Shown here piece after piece: positions 25,995 to 35,014 of a stretch of DNA of 36,010 nt. The stretch covers positions 1 to 36,010 of the IMG/VR virus record IMGVR_UViG_3300031722_000097. One strand, given 5' to 3'. The position numbers were made by a program, and so were the translations under genes. Origin of the DNA: a virus. Under the pieces are notes generated by a model, which saw nothing but the letters and a program-made list of their open reading frames with translations, made no database searches and was not told the DNA's origin. How positions within the stretch are numbered: the stretch's first letter is position 1; each line of letters starts with the position of its first letter.

Positions 25995-28108
25995 TGATTT
26001 ACACAGGACAATTTAAAAGCATAAATAACACTTTATATCAAGTGGATATAAATGTAAATGATGGCAATAGTGGAACATCTGAGATAATTTTCTCATATGA
26101 ACCATTTAAAATCGAATTAAATACAAATAGTACAATTTACGAGCCGTTGAAATTATCAAATGCAACTTGTACAATTATATCTGATAGTTACAATTTCAAC
26201 CTTTATTCAGCAACTGCACAAGGTACTAAAATGACATTGAGAGATGTTGATAATAATATGATTAAATGAGTTGGTTATTTGACACCAAACATATATACAC
26301 AAGGCTTTGAACAACTTTATGAGAGTATTGAATTAGAAGCAATAGATGGTTTGAGTACATTAGACAATTACAAATTTGAAACGGTTGATCTTGTAAACAG
26401 AAAGATAAAAAGCTTTGAAGATTTATTGATTCATATCATCAAAAAGTGTAATTGCTATTCTAAAATATACGTGAATGAAAACAACTATTTACCGGGCTTT
26501 GAAGATCAAAAAATCATAGATAAATTACTCGTAGCTGAGCAAAATTTCTTTGATGATAACGAAGCAATAACATACAAAGAAGTACTAACACAGCTTCTTC
26601 AATTCCTAAACTATACAATTGTAGCAGATGGTGATGAGGTTTATATATTGAACTATGATTATATAAAAGGTGGATTTGTAAACTATCATACCTATACTAC
26701 TGCAAACAATTGGTTGAATTATTCAACTGGCTACACAACATTAAGTAATACAGTAGATGTTACAAATGAAAGTTTTAAATCGAATGGTGCTAGTATTGAA
26801 TTAGCTGAGGTTTATAATCAAGTAAGCATTAAAACCAGTGTAAGCACAAATGATAGTTTGATACCAGAGTTTTTTTCTGATGATGATCTAACCAACATTA
26901 CAAAAGTAACAGGAACAACAAACTGGTTTTCTTCTATTCCTAAAACTTATGGAAGTAAGAACTATGTGTTTAAATATTTCAAAAATGATAAATACAAAAC
27001 ATATAATAAAACTGGTGGTACTTGGTCTGAATTAACCGAACTTGATTATGATACAATATCAACTAAAGAGGGTGCATCCTTTGTAAGAATGGCAAACTAT
27101 GAAAATAATGTAGCATTAAGTTCTTCTGTTAGTTTCTCTGATTATGTTTGTCTTTATAGGTCTGGATATGTTGCACCAACTGGCGCATTACCTTTACAAA
27201 CTTGGCTTGACTGTACAAATAATGTTGTACTGAAATATTCATCAAGCAATGAGGGTAGTTATTTTTATGATGATTACTATTTAATAATTAGTGGCTCTGC
27301 TTATTGGGATTCAGCGGTTAATGTAGCTTATATAGATGAAAGTAAAAAAGCATCTACAGGTGATTATTATTTATCAACTTACGTATTATTATATGCAAAA
27401 TTAAAGATCGGAAATAAATACTGGAACGGTTATCAAAAGTATTGAACTAATATTGAAATGACTTTCCCAATTAAGTTTGAATACAAAGATGGACATCTTT
27501 ATAACAACTGGAAAAACATATTAAACGAAGTTGATACAACAGCATTTATAAATGAAGTTGGTAATAAAATAACCATTAAAAAGGCAGATATGTTATTCGG
27601 TGATATTGAGTTTTCATTATATGAACCATCTGAAATATATAAGGGTGGTACTTGTGGTGCTGTATGATTGAAAGATTTTGACATCAAGTTAGTTAAACCT
27701 ACAAGTGAGAAAAAAGCGGAAACAGATACAGAATATAAAAACGTAATCAATACAGCGTTTGTAAATGAATTTTCTGATATGAATTTAAAAGTATGTAGTG
27801 ATACAAATAAAGGATTGAATTATTCATCTGTTATTCAAAAAATAGGTACAGATTATACATACAATCAAAGTATCAAAACAAAGGCTTTAGGAATTGACCA
27901 GAAACAAGAATACAACATTATCCAGTCTTATGTGAATCAGTATTCAACACCAGCCAAAAAACTAAATATAACGCTGGCTAATATATTTAAACCGTATTCA
28001 TTACTAACAATAAATAGTATTTTTCCAACTGAAAAATTTATTGTTGATGGTATGAGTATAGATATAAAAAATGATACTAATCTATTGAATATAGTATCAA
28101 AGAAATAA
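25994..28108 (+). CDS. Tail tip / baseplate protein (704 aa; three TGA=Trp)
   Basis: Four frame pieces join across TGA codons 92 (NMIKWVGYL), 484 (YQKYWTNIEM) and 558 (GAVWLKDFD). The product is beta-rich with no clear enzymatic motif. The order (directly after the tape measure and before the fibre) and size fit the distal tail or baseplate hub protein of Bacteroidota siphophages. The start overlaps the tape measure stop as TAATG. No family name can be given with confidence. Confidence 0.75.
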
Positions 28109-28135
28109 CAGAAACAACAGTAAAACAATAATAAA

Positions 28136-30772
28136 ATGGAATTTCAAAGTAAAAATATAGCCTTACAAAGAGGTTCAACAACTACTGCTATTAATAATTA
28201 TAGTTCTGGTGGTTCTGGTTTAGTTTCAGCACCTTTGAATTATTTGCAATTAACCCAACAAACAAGCAATTTAATTACAAACGGAATTATACAGCTACCT
28301 ACTTCTATAGGTGGTTTATTAGGTAGTGTTACAGGTGAAACAGCTAACTATTTTATTAATAGTAATGGTTGAATTTTTTCAAATGGTACTAAAAATATTG
28401 CTGGATTAGATAAAGATGGCAAGCTAAATATAGGTGGATTAGAGCTTGTAAGCGATTCTAAGAACATCAAACTAGATATTAATGCAGATGGTAATCTTTT
28501 GCTTAGCGGGTCAGAAATGACAAATAAACCAGTTATACAAAGTATCATTGATGGAGTATATCAAGACCTTTTAATTAACCCAAATGGGGGCAATGTATCA
28601 ATTAATACAGAATATTCAGAGGGCTACCAACTTAATGTAAATGGAATAGTGAAAATAAAGGACTTAACCATTAACGGTGGTACTCATAACAATGTATTAG
28701 CTACAAATCCAGTTGATGGAAGTTTTACTTTGAATGGTCAACCTTTAGGAGCTAGAATATATAAAATTGATGAACTACTAAGCGGTACTTTTTCAAGTGA
28801 AGACATATCAAATAGTGTTAATGCTTATGTTGGTAAGAACTTACTACAAAGAGTAACAGCAATTGAAACAACAGGTTCACAACCTGCATTTAATGGTACT
28901 GGTTTTGTAAAGGTGAACGGTTCAACTATTAGTTATGATAATAATAGTTATTATGTTAATGGTAGTAATGTAATAAGTGCAACAGATGCCACAAATGCAC
29001 AAAATGGTAGATTATTATTTGATGAGTATAATGGTGGTTTTAGGGGTAGTAGTACTTTATCTGTAGCCTATGCAGTTAATGCGGGCAGTTCAATTAATTC
29101 TGATAAACTTGGCGGTCAACTTGCAAGCTATTATTTGCCTTATAGAACATTTGGAAGTGCTGCAAATAGTAACACAGACCAATTCATAAATATGAATTGG
29201 AACAGATTTACAGGTGATGCAAATACTTTAGGGTTGTTAAACACAACAGGTGTTTATAATATTAGCAGTGCTAGTAATGTACCCTCATATTATGGCACAT
29301 TGCTAGGCTTTTGGAATGGTGATATATCAACACAGTTATATTTAGGTTATAATGGTGATATGTCTTGGAGAAAGTCAATAGGTACATCTTACACAGGTAG
29401 TATTTGGCGAACTGTTTGGGATTCTGTAAATTTCAACCCTGCTAACTATTTACCATTAACAGGTGGTTTTTTAAGTGGTTTTTTAGATTCAAATGAGAAA
29501 ATATCAACTAATAATTTGTTTTTAACTAGAAATTCTGCTATAGGAAACCAAATTTTAATAAATGCTAGTGGTGCAAATTATGGAGCAATTCAAACTATAA
29601 GTTCTAATTCTTGGGGGCTTGGTACTGGAACAGGTAATGTTGATAAAAATATTAATAATACTGCTTTGATATGGGATATAAACAAAAATGTAACTATAGG
29701 TGGAAATATTAAAATTGGTATTTCATTGTCCGATTCCCCAACAAGTTCACCATCTTGTTTTGATTCAGGTAGAAACTATTCGAACGGTAAAACAAAAGAC
29801 AAATTAAAATTTAAGTTATATGATGAATATGGGTTTACAGTTGGCTCAGATGGTGATGTACAATATCATTCTAATGTTCAACATCAAACTTACATAGACA
29901 ATAATCTTAAATCAACTATAACTTCAACTGGATTATATATTAACGGAGAGATTAAAACAAATGATAATAGTGTTATTCATTCGGGTAATATTGGAAGTCA
30001 AACAGTAAGTAATTTAATGAATAGTGGCGGTGGTGGTATTCAATCCAGTGTATTAGGGCAGGGCTATAACTATGCTGTTTGTGTTAGAGAACCATTGGGG
30101 CAAGGTGGTAATACAGCTGTTGAAGCAGCCCCTAGATTAGGCTTTCACTGGGGCGGATTGGTTGCAAGTAGTATATCAATTGGAACAAATGGTTCATTCT
30201 ATTTGAACAATAATCCTGGGGGAAGTAGAGAAAATTTATACCTTAATAACTTATATGGTAGTTCTATTAATATGAGTGGTGATATATTTGGAGATATTTT
30301 CCACGGTAATGGTTCAGGTCTAAATAACGTTAATGCAAGCTATATAAATGGTATAGATAGTGGAAGAATTGTTTCTGGTGATAATGCAAGAGGTAGGTCA
30401 ACTTATTTCACTGGACAAAATGCAAATACATCAGATTCAAATAATGCAAGTGGTTTTTATTGTGGTTCATCTGTTACAGGTATGCCATCGGGTGACTGGT
30501 GGAACTGGATGACTTGTGCGGGTGGTAGTTGGGGCGGTAGCGATGGTTATGCTTTTCAATTAGCAAATTCATTTTGGGGTGATGATTTAAGAGTTAGAAG
30601 AATGACATCAGGAACTTGGCACGATTGGCAATCTATTATTCATTCGGGTAACATAGCAAATCAAAATGTTGCAAACAGTGATACAGTTGACGGTGTACAC
30701 ATTTGGAGGGGTTCACTGGCAAGTTATAACGCATTAACTAAAGATGCTAATACAATGTACATAATAATATAA
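28136..30772 (+). CDS. Tail fibre / receptor-binding protein (878 aa; one TGA=Trp)
   Basis: An N-terminal attachment part is followed by repeated Gly/Asn/Ser-rich beta modules, as in trimeric fibres. GYQLNVNGIVKIKDLTINGG is a typical start of the shaft; QFINMNWNRFTGDAN and the following part to WRTVWDSVNF resemble a pyocin-knob-like domain, and MPSGDWWNWMTCAGGSWGG with GTWHDWQSIIHSGN repeats such a domain near the end. IIHSGNIANQ and VIHSGNIGSQ are typical hinge motifs. It has a single TGA (codon 79) but many TGG Trp codons in the receptor-binding half, unlike the rest of the module, suggesting that half was exchanged recently. Confidence 0.85.
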
Positions 30773-30782
30773 TAATAAAACT

Positions 30783-31910
30783 ATGGGAGATTTTAATACA
30801 GGGTCGATAAATAATATCGCAAATATAAAACTGGGAAATGTACAAGTAAATAATGTATTTATGGGTACACAGGGCATTTGGACAAATAAACTCAAATTTG
30901 ATTACACAATAACACAGGAACTAACCTTTTTAGACCCATATGCAGAAGCTAAAGATTCGGGACAAATTCAAGGGATGAATAATACAATAGTCAAATGTAT
31001 ATCACAATCAAATGATAACTTTACACAATTAACAACAATCCCATATAGTACAACTAATTCATTAACTTATTACAACCCATTTACTACATTAACACAAAGT
31101 AATAGTTTCAGTGATATAATTTATAAATCTGATTTGAATAAATTCAAGTTAGTTACTAATCAGTTTCATAATTGGTATGCAGGTAGCACTATTCCAGTTG
31201 GAAGCGGTGCGGGCGTTGGGTCAGAAAGTTGGCACAATTTAGATGATACTAATCCACATTCAGTTGTAACCAATGGCGCATATAATGGAAGCATTATATT
31301 AAAAAATCAACCGCTTGACATTCCAATTGATTTAAAAATTAATGGTTACAAACAAGTAGATGCTTTACAAATAAACTATGATGCACCCATTCTAACAAAT
31401 GGAGCTTTAATTATTAGAATGTGGATTAGAGTTGATGAAACAAGTAATGGTACATACTTTGGTTCAGATACTAGGTTTAGTTTTTATTCTTTAAATTGCA
31501 ATTTAAGTGCTTATGACGATGCAGGTGTGTTTTTTGATTTTAACGAAAATAGAGAGATAATGTGGAATGATGGCACAGCTACTTACAGTGGTGGTAATGG
31601 TGTTTGTGAAATGATTTGGGTATGGAATTTTCCACCTAGTACAATGGGTTTTATGGATGCATTTGCAGAGTGTACAATTAATGCGGTTGTTGGAACTATT
31701 CTTAGTATATCATATAATAATACAACTATAACAGTTGATGAGGGTTATTTATCCAACGGTGTATATTTAAGTAATATATTTTTTGATACCAATGGGTTAA
31801 CTGGTATGAACTGGGTAACTTTAGGTGGTGATAATATAATGCCAATTACAACAAGATTAAAGAACTACAAAGTAACATTGAATTATAACCTAACTGATGT
31901 ATACGACTAA
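30783..31910 (+). CDS. Tail-associated hypothetical protein (375 aa)
   Basis: It opens MGDFNTGSINNIANIKLGNV and FMGTQGIWTNK, a pattern seen in proteins carried on Bacteroidota phage tail tips, followed by a beta-rich body with Gly/Asn/Thr (NGALIIRMWIRVDETSN). It has several Trp, all TGG, and no TGA. It follows the fibre by 10 nt and ends in TAA. It may be a second receptor-binding or fibre accessory protein. Like the fibre's distal half it avoids TGA. Confidence 0.7.
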   Translation: MGDFNTGSINNIANIKLGNVQVNNVFMGTQGIWTNKLKFDYTITQELTFLDPYAEAKDSGQIQGMNNTIVKCISQSNDNFTQLTTIPYSTTNSLTYYNPFTTLTQSNSFSDIIYKSDLNKFKLVTNQFHNWYAGSTIPVGSGAGVGSESWHNLDDTNPHSVVTNGAYNGSIILKNQPLDIPIDLKINGYKQVDALQINYDAPILTNGALIIRMWIRVDETSNGTYFGSDTRFSFYSLNCNLSAYDDAGVFFDFNENREIMWNDGTATYSGGNGVCEMIWVWNFPPSTMGFMDAFAECTINAVVGTILSISYNNTTITVDEGYLSNGVYLSNIFFDTNGLTGMNWVTLGGDNIMPITTRLKNYKVTLNYNLTDVYD

Positions 31911-31934
31911 TTAACAATTAAAACACAAAACAGA

Positions 31935-32141
31935 ATGAATTTGAAAGAAACAAAATTGAACGTACAACTAGCAGTAGCTTGTGTATTAGTGTTGGCAGGG
32001 ATATGCCTTTTATTTATGGGTTTTTGAGTAGTACCCATTGGAATTATACACAATAGTGTATTAGTAGCCTTTGGGGAAATATGCACCTTTGCAGGTGCTT
32101 TGTTTGGGGTAGATTACCACTATAAAAAGATTGGTAAATAA
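31935..32141 (+). CDS. Holin-like small membrane protein (68 aa; one TGA=Trp)
   Basis: The frame MNLKETKLNVQLAVACVLVL... has two hydrophobic helices (about 11-34 and 44-60) and a basic end DYHYKKIGK. The single TGA (codon 31, LLFMGFWVVPIG) lies at the end of the first helix, so under the standard code only a truncated one-helix peptide exists and gene callers would miss it. Small two-helix proteins at the end of the tail module are usually holins or related tail-end membrane proteins. No endolysin was identified nearby. A terminator follows the stop by 4 nt. Confidence 0.68.
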
Positions 32142-32145
32142 GTTG

Positions 32146-32181
32146 AAGTCTGTAGTCTTTGTTGATTACAGACTTTTTTTT
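32146..32181 (+). terminator. Terminator of the late operon
   Basis: A perfect 9-bp stem AAGTCTGTA/TACAGACTT with a 12-nt loop is followed by T8. Its loop contains the TTTG of the next promoter. Confidence 0.85.
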
Positions 32182-32188
32182 ACTTTTG
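32158..32188 (+). promoter_or_regulatory. Promoter for the right-end genes, nested in the terminator
   Basis: TTTG at 32158-32161 and TACTTTTG at 32181-32188 are exactly 19 nt apart, a perfect Bacteroidota promoter. The -33 element sits in the terminator loop and the -7 overlaps its T-run, so late transcription ends where right-end transcription starts. The ATG at 32207 follows 18 nt later. Confidence 0.75.
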
Positions 32189-32206
32189 TCAAAAAACAAC
32201 AATATT

Positions 32207-33067
32207 ATGAGTGTAGTAGATAAGTTTGATATTGACGATTGTATAGAAGAACCAGTATTAAGTTATATTGCTGGTATGGCAATGAGTCATTTTCCAGATG
32301 TTGATTTTGATGAAAATGGTAATCCTATGTTATATCAATCTTTTGAAACATTATACACATTTGTAAGAAGGTATAATAATCGGAAAATAGAATACAAATT
32401 TGAATACGAAGATTATTTTAATAGTGATAATGGGAAAGAAATTCAAAAGGTTTTGTTTGCGTTAAATATTGATTCTGAAAAGTTTTGGTATTTACTTTTA
32501 TTTGTATATGATTTTACATATTGCACCTGTATAACAGGTAAATTAATTGGTAAAAGTCCAAAAGAACATTTGAAAAGTTTTATTAAAGGTATTGAAGATA
32601 ATATTGATGATTTTGATCGCTTTACATTTAAAAATAAAACTGAAATAACTCTAACTGTTAAGGGAAATCATAGTGTAGTTATTGATAATCCAGTTGCAAT
32701 TTATTATTTATTGTTTATGTGTAAAGATGGCTTATCAAATGTAGTAGATGGTAGCATAATGACTAGATCAAAAGTTTATATAGATCAAGAAAAAGAAGCT
32801 ATTGTATCTTTACATATGTGTCTTTTTACAAAAATGATTATGTCCTGTTTAAATGAAAATATTCAAGGTAATCAACGTAAACAAAGAAAAGGTGATGTTG
32901 TATCATTTAATAAATTGGCGTTAATATCAAGGTTAATTCATTTTACAAGGATATTGATAAATAAAAAATTGCTAGATGGTGATGATGTTTTAAAACAGTG
33001 TTTGAAGAAATATAAAAAGACAGAAATAAAAAGAATGAATCTTGATTACTTTAATACATTTAATTGA
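32207..33067 (+). CDS. Hypothetical protein (286 aa), right-end module
   Basis: I do not recognise the family. The protein is soluble and mixed alpha/beta, with an acidic N-terminus (VDKFDIDDCIEEPVLSYIAG) and a basic C-terminus (KQRKGDVVSFNK; LKKYKKTEIKRMNLDYF). It has no internal TGA and its visible Trp is TGG. The stop is TGA at 33065-33067; if read as Trp, five more residues (CMVRG) and a TAA at 33083-33085 follow. The start at 32207 is preferred to a longer frame from 32159, which would begin inside the promoter. The gene has its own promoter, separate from late genes, and precedes the ParB-like gene. Confidence 0.7.
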   Translation: MSVVDKFDIDDCIEEPVLSYIAGMAMSHFPDVDFDENGNPMLYQSFETLYTFVRRYNNRKIEYKFEYEDYFNSDNGKEIQKVLFALNIDSEKFWYLLLFVYDFTYCTCITGKLIGKSPKEHLKSFIKGIEDNIDDFDRFTFKNKTEITLTVKGNHSVVIDNPVAIYYLLFMCKDGLSNVVDGSIMTRSKVYIDQEKEAIVSLHMCLFTKMIMSCLNENIQGNQRKQRKGDVVSFNKLALISRLIHFTRILINKKLLDGDDVLKQCLKKYKKTEIKRMNLDYFNTFN

Positions 33068-33133
33068 TGTATGGTAAGGGGGTAACGCAAAAGGTGGGTT
33101 TATTTTACCACTATATAGCTTTTCATATTGGCG

Positions 33134-33141
33134 TAATTTTG
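33134..33141 (+). promoter_or_regulatory. -7 element TAATTTTG for the ParB-like gene
   Basis: A full TAnnTTTG match, 50 nt before the ATG at 33192. No TTTG lies 19 nt upstream. Confidence 0.5.
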
Positions 33142-33164
33142 TCGTGTCAAAAGGAAATAATTTC

Positions 33165-33181
33165 TTTTGAAAATTTCAAAA
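33165..33181. repeat. Palindrome in the leader of the ParB-like gene
   Basis: TTTTGAAAATTTCAAAA is a perfect 17-nt inverted repeat around a central A, lying between the -7 element and the start codon. It could be an operator. It shares TTTGAAAATT with the first iteron at 34610-34619. Confidence 0.45.
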
Positions 33182-33191
33182 TTATATACAA

Positions 33192-34091
33192 ATGAAAAAA
33201 ACAATTTTTAGCCTAAGCGAATTAGGCAAAAGAATCGCCAAACTGGCAGGTAACAGAGATCAAGACCTTAAAATTGTGAAGTCAAAAAAAGCTTCGATGA
33301 TTGATAATGGTCTGTTAATTCCAGCAATTATTGTTGATGCAATTGATGCAATCAATCAGGGTTTAGATGTGGTCGACTTTTGGACAAATGAACCAATTAC
33401 AGAAGCTAATGCAGCAGATTATGTTGTTTTGGTTGATGCTGGTCATAGATTCAAAGCTCATATGGAACTACTGAGCGAGGGCGTTGGTTACGATAAGGAA
33501 TTTTATTTAATGTATCCTTTGAATACCACAATGAGCATTGCAAAGATGCTAGCCGTTATCAATACCGTTACAAATCTTTGGAAAGGGAAAGATTTAGGAA
33601 ATGGTGCAATGATGATTGTTAAAGAAAATCTACCGTTGCTAATTGCTATCTGTGAATTGACCAAAAGAGGTTATTCTTTGGATGCAGCAGTCAAATGGTT
33701 GACATTCCAAAACAAAATCAACAAAACTGTGTTGGCTAATGCAATGGATGGTAAGATCAACGATTGTTTGAGATTTACTACTGGCATTGAAAGAGGTCTA
33801 CGATTGCGAGATGCTGCAAAAGTAACTTTGGATGAATCAGTTCTAAAAACAAGAATCCTTCCAGATTGGCTTATTACAAAGTATGACAATGCAGTTGATG
33901 CAAATAAAGTGTTGATTATCAAAACTCTTGAAGACTTCTTCAAATCATTGAAAAGATCAGATGCTAAACTGATTGAAGAAGCTAAAGGCAAGAGAGGTGA
34001 AACAACTAAGGAACAGGTTATTTATACCAAACTTGATGAGTTGTTCAATGCTTTTGTTGCTGAACAAAGTAAAGCAGAACAGGCTGCATAA
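33192..34091 (+). CDS. ParB-like N-terminal domain protein (299 aa)
   Basis: SLSELGKRIAKLAGNRDQ, then KIVKSKKASMIDNGLLIPAI and DYVVLVDAGHRFKAHMEL resemble the ParB/sulfiredoxin-like fold, where the (D)GHRxxA segment binds or hydrolyses CTP or nucleic acid in relatives. The C-terminal half (about 130-299) is helical with a Lys-rich coiled coil. It may act in partition, replication or transcription control. It uses TGG for Trp and has no TGA. Codon choice looks richer in G and C than its neighbours. Its TAA stop is followed by an in-frame 22-codon continuation and a hairpin. Confidence 0.68.
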   Translation: MKKTIFSLSELGKRIAKLAGNRDQDLKIVKSKKASMIDNGLLIPAIIVDAIDAINQGLDVVDFWTNEPITEANAADYVVLVDAGHRFKAHMELLSEGVGYDKEFYLMYPLNTTMSIAKMLAVINTVTNLWKGKDLGNGAMMIVKENLPLLIAICELTKRGYSLDAAVKWLTFQNKINKTVLANAMDGKINDCLRFTTGIERGLRLRDAAKVTLDESVLKTRILPDWLITKYDNAVDANKVLIIKTLEDFFKSLKRSDAKLIEEAKGKRGETTKEQVIYTKLDELFNAFVAEQSKAEQAA

Positions 34092-34107
34092 TTAGAAAAC
34101 AAACCAA

Positions 34108-34133
34108 ATCAGCTATCAGAAATGGTAGCTGAT
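34108..34133 (+). promoter_or_regulatory. RNA hairpin with GAAA tetraloop after the ParB-like gene
   Basis: ATCAGCTATCA pairs with TGGTAGCTGAT (one G-U) around GAAA, an 11-bp stem with a GNRA tetraloop. No T-run follows, so it is not a normal terminator. It begins 17 nt after the TAA stop at 34089-34091. Confidence 0.55.
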
Positions 34134-34171
34134 AAATTAAAAAAAATCAAAGCAAAATAACAAACAACATT

Positions 34172-34420
34172 ATGGAAGGTAAAACAATTAAAGTAGTAGT
34201 TAGAGAAGTAGTAAGACGTGAAGCAGAACTGGTTATCGGTAAAGATATAACTGAACTTGATGCAAAGAAATTGTTGACAATCAGTCAAGATTGCGAAAGA
34301 GGTAGTAAAGAATATGATCTAATTAATAAATATTTAGTTAGTAATTCTACTGATTGTAATGATATTGATCCAGAAGATTCAGAAGATTATACAAGTATTG
34401 ATATTGAATTAGAAGACTAA
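34172..34420 (+). CDS. Small acidic hypothetical protein (82 aa)
   Basis: It opens MEGKTIKVVVREVVRREAEL (a beta-strand then a charged helix) and ends in a very acidic tail (DPEDSEDYTSIDIELED). It has no Trp, no TGA and ends in TAA. It follows the ParB-like gene by 80 nt, with a terminator 21 nt after its stop, so the two probably form one transcript. Acidic small proteins can be DNA mimics or inhibitors; no function is recognised. Confidence 0.65.
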   Translation: MEGKTIKVVVREVVRREAELVIGKDITELDAKKLLTISQDCERGSKEYDLINKYLVSNSTDCNDIDPEDSEDYTSIDIELED

Positions 34421-34441
34421 TCAATAAATCAATCCAAATTT

Positions 34442-34475
34442 AAAAGGCTGTTACAATTATGTAGCAGCCTTTTTT
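34442..34475 (+). terminator. Terminator of the right-end transcript
   Basis: A stem of 13 bp including one wobble (AAAAGGCTGTTAC with GTAGCAGCCTTTT) around a 6-nt loop is followed by a T-run. Confidence 0.85.
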
Positions 34476-34508
34476 GTTTGTAGTCCGTTATGTGTTGAAT
34501 ACAGCCAC

Positions 34509-34544
34509 ATTAAGTATAGAATTATTAAGTATATATTAAGTATA
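34509..34544. repeat. AT-rich direct repeats beside the iterons
   Basis: ATTAAGTATA occurs at 34509, 34524 and 34535. Such AT-rich repeats next to iterons are the usual form of a DNA unwinding element in replication origins. Confidence 0.6.
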
Positions 34545-34602
34545 TGGAAACCTTGTAATTCGCTGTGTCACAATAACTTAACTGTTTTCATACAAACTCG
34601 AG

Positions 34603-34656
34603 CGTATCATTTGAAAATTCCGACGTATCATTTGAGATTTTTTGCGTATCATTTGA
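34603..34656. repeat. Three iterons, CGTATCATTTGA, at exact 21-bp spacing
   Basis: CGTATCATTTGA starts at 34603, 34624 and 34645. Each is identical over 12 bp and the spacing is exactly 21 bp, two helical turns, so a protein would bind all three on one face. The filler between copies differs, so this is not a simple recent duplication. Possible roles are a replication origin, a partition site or an operator. The region 34421-35004 otherwise has no gene; it also holds two copies of GTAAACCTCA (34781 and 34831). Confidence 0.8.
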
Positions 34657-34859
34657 AATTGTTATCACAATCAGTTGTTTTACTTGTAAAACATATTGAC
34701 AATTAGGTGGTTAGACTTACTAGTCAACCCTCAAACCTATCTGTAGGGGGTATGGGGTCAAAATGTTATTAACTAATGGAGTAAACCTCACCCCTCCCTT
34801 CTTTACGCAAACAGTATTTTTTCAAAAATCGTAAACCTCAAAACCAGCATATTGAAGTC

Positions 34860-34898
34860 AAAAAAGCCAATTACAGGGTTAATGTAGTTGGCTTTTTT
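34860..34898. terminator. Bidirectional terminator at the right phage end
   Basis: A 15-bp stem with one wobble (AAAAAAGCCAATTAC with GTAGTTGGCTTTTTT) has A6 before and T6 after, so it works on both strands and isolates the prophage from hisB. Confidence 0.85.
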
Positions 34899-35004
34899 GT
34901 TTTAGGTAGTATTGAATTTGTATTATATATCTACAATAGGGTAGGAGCTAATAAAAAAGTTTAAAAAACATTTCGGTGTAACTCATTTATTTATAAGACA
35001 TTAC

Positions 35005-35014
35005 AAACTACTAA
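35005..35014. repeat. Candidate right attachment core (attR)
   Basis: AAACTACTAA is identical to 565-574. On the minus strand its TAG (35011-35013) is the hisB stop codon, so insertion would leave hisB intact. Confidence 0.4.

Larger units (their letters stand above)
565..35014. mobile_element. Integrated temperate siphovirus with TGA=Trp lytic genes
   Basis: A serine integrase at the left end, a full head-and-tail module, early genes, cargo genes and candidate att repeats define the element. The head module (terS, terL, portal, HK97-type protease, capsid) and long-tail module (tail tube, chaperone, 1046-residue tape measure, fibre) indicate a siphovirus. No essential structural gene looks broken once TGA is read as Trp, so the prophage may be functional. 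Lysin and repressor were not recognised. The exact ends are uncertain by up to about 100 bp on the left. Confidence 0.85.

Noticed and set aside
33065-33085. Calling the 286-residue gene recoded because it ends in TGA
   Set aside because: It has no internal TGA, and both the TGA and the TAA 18 nt later give sensible ends; the evidence does not decide.
34480-34860. CRISPR-like array
   Set aside because: Only three 12-bp words with 9-bp fillers; far too short for repeats and spacers, and no cas genes.
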